A stretch of DNA of 38,585 nt from Prolixibacteraceae bacterium (GTDB lineage: Bacteria; Bacteroidota; Bacteroidia; Bacteroidales; Prolixibacteraceae), in the NCBI GenBank assembly GCA_019459525.1, contig JAIBEY010000045.1, forward strand, positions 1 through 38,585. Direction: 5' to 3'. A program made the translations under genes and the position numbers. The notes beneath the pieces were generated by a model. It worked only from the letters and a program-made list of their open reading frames with translations. It was not told the origin of the DNA and searched no databases. This document shows positions 33,587 to 38,585 of the stretch, one piece after another. How positions within the stretch are numbered: the stretch's first letter is position 1; every line of letters begins with the position of its first letter.

Positions 33587-33715
33587 ATGTCGAAAACACA
33601 GTGCAAAAACGAGGATTATAAGGAAAAAGAAGACGCTAAATATGTTTGCAAACGTTGCGAACGAAAGGCAAAAAAAGAAGATAAACTCTGTAAACCGAAA
33701 AAAATAAAAGACTGA
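33587..33715 (+). CDS. 42-residue four-cysteine (zinc-ribbon-like) protein
   Basis: Starts four bases after the RapZ-fusion stop and ends seven bases before the receptor gene. It encodes a very basic peptide, MSKTQCKNEDYKEKEDAKYV then CKRCERKAKKEDKLCKPKKI, with Cys6, Cys21, Cys24 and Cys35. Two CxxC-like pairs suggest a tiny zinc-binding nucleic-acid protein. Small 'KYVCKRC' proteins of this sort are frequent in Bacteroidota. The tight spacing suggests coupling to the kinase-RapZ gene. Not checked against any database. Confidence 0.65.
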   Translation: MSKTQCKNEDYKEKEDAKYVCKRCERKAKKEDKLCKPKKIKD

Positions 33716-33722
33716 TACGCTC

Positions 33723-35996
33723 ATGATCAAATCAGTCGTAAGCAAATGCAGTTACCGTTATTTCATCCCGGCCCTTCTTTTTCTGTCCTCCTTTTCGTTA
33801 CAGGCACAGAATCGTTTCGAAGGGCGTGTTTCGGATGCTGAAACTGATTTACCTCTAAGCAAGTTTACGGTGCTGGTTAACTCTACTGAATATCAGTTTA
33901 CTGATGGCAATTTCAGCTTCGAAACCGCCGAAGTTCCGTCTTTGATTATTTTCACAGCCGAAGGGTATTTTTCGTTTAGCTTTCCGGTATCTACCGGACC
34001 AACTCCAATAAATATCCGCCTGATTCCTGAAAATGTAAATATTCAGGAGGTTGTTATTAAGGCGTTTCAATCAGAAAAACGACTCCTCGATACGCCGGGC
34101 TCCATTGGATTAATCACCAACCAGCAGTTACTTCGTGAGCCCAGCTTTACACTGGCACCTTCTGTTAATAAGTTAGCAGGAGTATGGATGCAAAGTGGTT
34201 CCATCAATACCAATCGACTTACTATTCGGGGGATAGGTGCACGATCTCCTTACGGAAGTAATAAAATCAGAGCCTATTACGGCGATATTCCACTTACAAA
34301 CGGGGTTGGCGAAACAACATTGGAAGATTTGGATTTGGAACAAATCGCCCACATCGAAATTGTTAAAGGTCCTTCTTCCGGATTTTATGGATCGGGGTTG
34401 GGAGGCGTTTTGCTGTTTAACCCGACTAAGCCGACCCAAAACCATATTACTCAACAGGTTTCAGTGGGTTCATTTCAAACCATTAAATACACCGGTAAGC
34501 TGGCAATCGTTCAACCTCATGCGGCTCATTCCTTGGCCTATAACCGCATTCATTCCGATGGCTACCGGGAAAATAACGAAACAAACCGGCACAATGTAAC
34601 CTGGACAAGTACATTGACGCGGAACCGGACACAAGTTAATTTGTTGGCGGCATTTATTCAGATGGATGCGTATATCCCAAGTTCAATTGACCTGAAGACC
34701 TTTCAGGAAACACCGGAGAAGGCTGCCGCAAACTGGGCCTCCGCGAAAGGTTATGAAGTTTACCGGAAAGCTTTCGGAGGAATCTCCGTTCAGCATACAT
34801 TGAATCGAAACTGGCAAGCAAAATTCAGCACTTTCGGACAAACCAATCGAAATAACGAATTACGTCCTTTCAACATCCTTCAGGAAAAAAACAACTATCT
34901 GGGGTTTCGGTCGGTTTTGGAGAAGAAATACGCTTCTGAAAATACCACAAGCAGATTTATACTGGGCAACGAATTTTTTACCGAAAACTACCAATGGCAA
35001 ACGCTTCAGAATAAGGACCGGGCAGCCGGTAACCTGCTAACTGACAACGAGGAATTTCGCCGGTACAACAACATTTTTTTTCTGACCGACCTGAATTTTC
35101 AGGAGCAATTTCTGATATCTGCCAGCCTGAACTGGAACCAAACCAACTACCGCTACCAGGATCTTTTTCTGACCGATGGCGATCAGGGCGGAAGACATCA
35201 GTTCAATCCAGTAGTTTCTCCACGCCTGGCTGCCAGTTGGGTTATGTCCAAACAAACCCGGTTATTCTCGGTCGTCAGCCATGGCTTCTCTCCTCCTACG
35301 CTTGAAGAAACGCTGATGCCAGGCGGATTACGCAACACATCAATTAAGCCCGAAACCGGTTGGAATTTTGAATTAGGGACAAAAGGGACGATTGGCAAAT
35401 CCTTCTTTTTTGAACTCTCGGCCTATTACATGAGAATAAAAAATTTACTGGTGGCCCAACGTACCGGTGACGACGAATATATTGGAGTTAATGCCGGAAG
35501 AACGAATCACCCCGGACTGGAAATAAAACTAGATTATCAGCTAATTGACCGTCCCATGTGGTCCAGTTTCGTCCGAATGAACGCAAACCTTACCCGATAC
35601 CGATTTGATGATTTTACAGACCAGGAGAATGACTATTCAGGAAATAAGCTAACAGGAGTTCCAGCGTCAGTCACCAACTGGATGTTGGAAACCAATTACA
35701 TCAACGGTCTTTTTGCAAACCTGCATTTTCAGACTATTGGATCGATGCCTATGCGCGACGACAATACTATATTTACCAAAGCCCATGAATTGACAAATAT
35801 AATGGCCGGATACCAAAGATCATTTGGAAACCTCTCCATCAGCCTTTCTTCAGGCATTCAGAACTTGTTCAACACCACTTACGCGTCTATGATTTTGATT
35901 AATGCAACTGGTGTTGGAAGCCAATCTCCCCGCTATTATTACCCCGGATTACCCCGTAATTACAAAACGACTGCAAGTTTAAAATACTCATTTTAA
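33723..35996 (+). CDS. TonB-dependent outer membrane receptor
   Basis: A 757-aa receptor. Signal peptide (MIKSVVSKCSYRYFIPALLFLSSFSLQAQ), a CarboxypepD_reg-like beta domain at about 31-110 (FEGRVSDAETDLPLSKFTVLVNS), a plug domain about 125-230 (LAPSVNKLAGVWMQSGSINTNRLTIRGIGARSPYG, IEIVKGPSSGFYGSGLGGVLLF) and a barrel ending in KTTASLKYSF with C-terminal Phe. FecA/siderophore-like plug segments suggest uptake of a metal chelate, but the substrate is unknown. No SusD partner follows, so it is not a polysaccharide-utilisation pair. Weak coupling to the preceding 42-aa gene. Confidence 0.93.
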   Translation: MIKSVVSKCSYRYFIPALLFLSSFSLQAQNRFEGRVSDAETDLPLSKFTVLVNSTEYQFTDGNFSFETAEVPSLIIFTAEGYFSFSFPVSTGPTPINIRLIPENVNIQEVVIKAFQSEKRLLDTPGSIGLITNQQLLREPSFTLAPSVNKLAGVWMQSGSINTNRLTIRGIGARSPYGSNKIRAYYGDIPLTNGVGETTLEDLDLEQIAHIEIVKGPSSGFYGSGLGGVLLFNPTKPTQNHITQQVSVGSFQTIKYTGKLAIVQPHAAHSLAYNRIHSDGYRENNETNRHNVTWTSTLTRNRTQVNLLAAFIQMDAYIPSSIDLKTFQETPEKAAANWASAKGYEVYRKAFGGISVQHTLNRNWQAKFSTFGQTNRNNELRPFNILQEKNNYLGFRSVLEKKYASENTTSRFILGNEFFTENYQWQTLQNKDRAAGNLLTDNEEFRRYNNIFFLTDLNFQEQFLISASLNWNQTNYRYQDLFLTDGDQGGRHQFNPVVSPRLAASWVMSKQTRLFSVVSHGFSPPTLEETLMPGGLRNTSIKPETGWNFELGTKGTIGKSFFFELSAYYMRIKNLLVAQRTGDDEYIGVNAGRTNHPGLEIKLDYQLIDRPMWSSFVRMNANLTRYRFDDFTDQENDYSGNKLTGVPASVTNWMLETNYINGLFANLHFQTIGSMPMRDDNTIFTKAHELTNIMAGYQRSFGNLSISLSSGIQNLFNTTYASMILINATGVGSQSPRYYYPGLPRNYKTTASLKYSF

Positions 35997-36357
35997 AAAA
36001 GATCAAGTATTATAGCCCTAAAAGCTAAACGAATACGGTCAAATATGCTCAAAATAAACAAATATGACCAGGCTCTTAGGGAATATACACAACTACAAGA
36101 TCACATTTTAAAGGATTTGAAAGGGGTTCAGGGGAAGAAACGAAGAAACCAAGGGAGACTGTTTAAATCACTGCAGGGCGGCCGTTACAGGCCAAAGAAA
36201 GCCCGGGAAAACAGGAAACAGAGCTGTGTTACAACCACTCGGTATGGAGTGTTTCCCACTTTTGTTTTACACCCATTTTGGGGGGTTACCGGTGTGTTTT
36301 GCAGTGGGTGTGTAGGTGAGTGAAGGTAGCAGTGTTTTTTTTGCAAGCTGGTTGTAA
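35997..36357. other. Intergenic region before the rRNA operon terminator
   Basis: About 360 bases with no convincing gene. A 92-codon frame (36045-36323) has no start signal, odd composition (basic first half, Cys/Trp/Phe-rich end) and no recognisable domain, so it is not called. No terminator for the TonB-receptor gene is evident. Confidence 0.5.
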
Positions 36358-36359
36358 CC

Positions 36360-36391
36360 AAAAAACCTCCATCCCAATAAAGGAATGGAGG
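36360..36391 (-). terminator. rRNA operon terminator
   Basis: Minus strand reads CCTCCATTCC-TTTATT-GGGATGGAGG-TTTTTT, a strong hairpin followed by six T, about 10 bases after the 3' end of 5S rRNA. Confidence 0.85.
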
Positions 36392-36400
36392 TAATTAAAG

Positions 36401-36512
<112 letters not shown>

Positions 36513-36589
36513 AGCTTTCATGGTGGCTTACGTATTAAACACCAAATATTTTAAACATATCGGGAATAAACAGAAGTATTCAATTGACC

Positions 36590-38585
<1,996 letters not shown>

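Noticed and set aside
33723-35996. SusC-type polysaccharide receptor
   Set aside because: Length is short (757 aa), no SusD gene follows, and the plug resembles the siderophore-type receptors.
36045-36323. 92-codon frame between the TonB receptor and the rRNA operon
   Set aside because: No promoter or start context, mixed basic and Cys/Trp-rich composition, and no domain; it looks like random open frame next to rRNA.

Overview
The window comes from a chromosome of a Bacteroidota bacterium, probably an anaerobic or facultative member of the Bacteroidales/Marinilabiliales (this rank is inference). The phylum call rests on several things. At least seven gene starts are preceded by the Bacteroidota -7 element TAnnTTTG. 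Leaders are A-rich and mostly lack Shine-Dalgarno sequences. The gene families are typical of the phylum: a TonB-dependent receptor with a CarboxypepD_reg-like domain, DUF2807 'head GIN' proteins, NrfHA, and a kinase-RapZ fusion. No tRNA, CRISPR array, transposase or prophage was seen.

Layout. Position 1-1.5 kb (minus): the N-terminal part of a TolC-like efflux protein and a PepSY-associated membrane protein. 1.7-6.1 kb (plus): an ABC-F ATPase, two tandem secreted GIN-domain beta-helix proteins and a secreted beta-sandwich protein. 6.2-9.8 kb (minus): the NrfH-NrfA ammonia-forming nitrite reductase and an alginate-export-type outer-membrane porin, separated by a 224-bp region holding four regularly spaced palindromes. 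10.0-11.4 kb (minus): cysS. 11.6-18.7 kb (plus): a methionine locus. It has a consensus promoter, a SAM-I-type riboswitch, a previously unlisted 21-residue Met/Cys-rich ORF, the three-gene sulfide-to-homocysteine module (DUF39/HcyBio, NIL-2[4Fe-4S] ferredoxin, COG2122/UPF0280), a small AT-rich membrane protein and cobalamin-dependent metH. 19-23.8 kb (plus): two AraC-type regulators with YceI, pirin, a small membrane protein and an Old Yellow Enzyme homologue, which looks like an electrophile/quinone stress island. 24.0-24.9 kb: dinD bracketed by two copies of the same terminator-like repeat. 25.0-26.2 kb: a 52-aa membrane peptide and metF. 26.5-32.1 kb: a giant secreted protein with about 27 TPR-like repeats. 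32.2-36.0 kb: a kinase-RapZ fusion, a 42-aa four-cysteine protein and a TonB-dependent receptor. 36.4 kb to the end (minus): rrn terminator, 5S rRNA and the 3' two thirds of 23S rRNA.

How the genes work together. The most notable system is the methionine locus. In methanogens the DUF39 and NIL-ferredoxin proteins make homocysteine from sulfide and aspartate semialdehyde without O-acetylhomoserine, and COG2122 promotes sulfide use. Here the same trio lies behind a SAM riboswitch and is followed by metH, with metF about 6.5 kb downstream, giving a full sulfide-to-methionine route under probable SAM feedback. NrfHA passes quinol electrons to nitrite in the periplasm. A TTTGTAAC-N4-GTTACAAA palindrome upstream of nrfH suggests control by a Crp/Fnr-family regulator. 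Several apparent TTG-initiated ORFs (ABC-F, metH, one AraC, metF) have better in-frame ATG starts, and these are used here. The kinase-RapZ gene is the exception and really does seem to need TTG.
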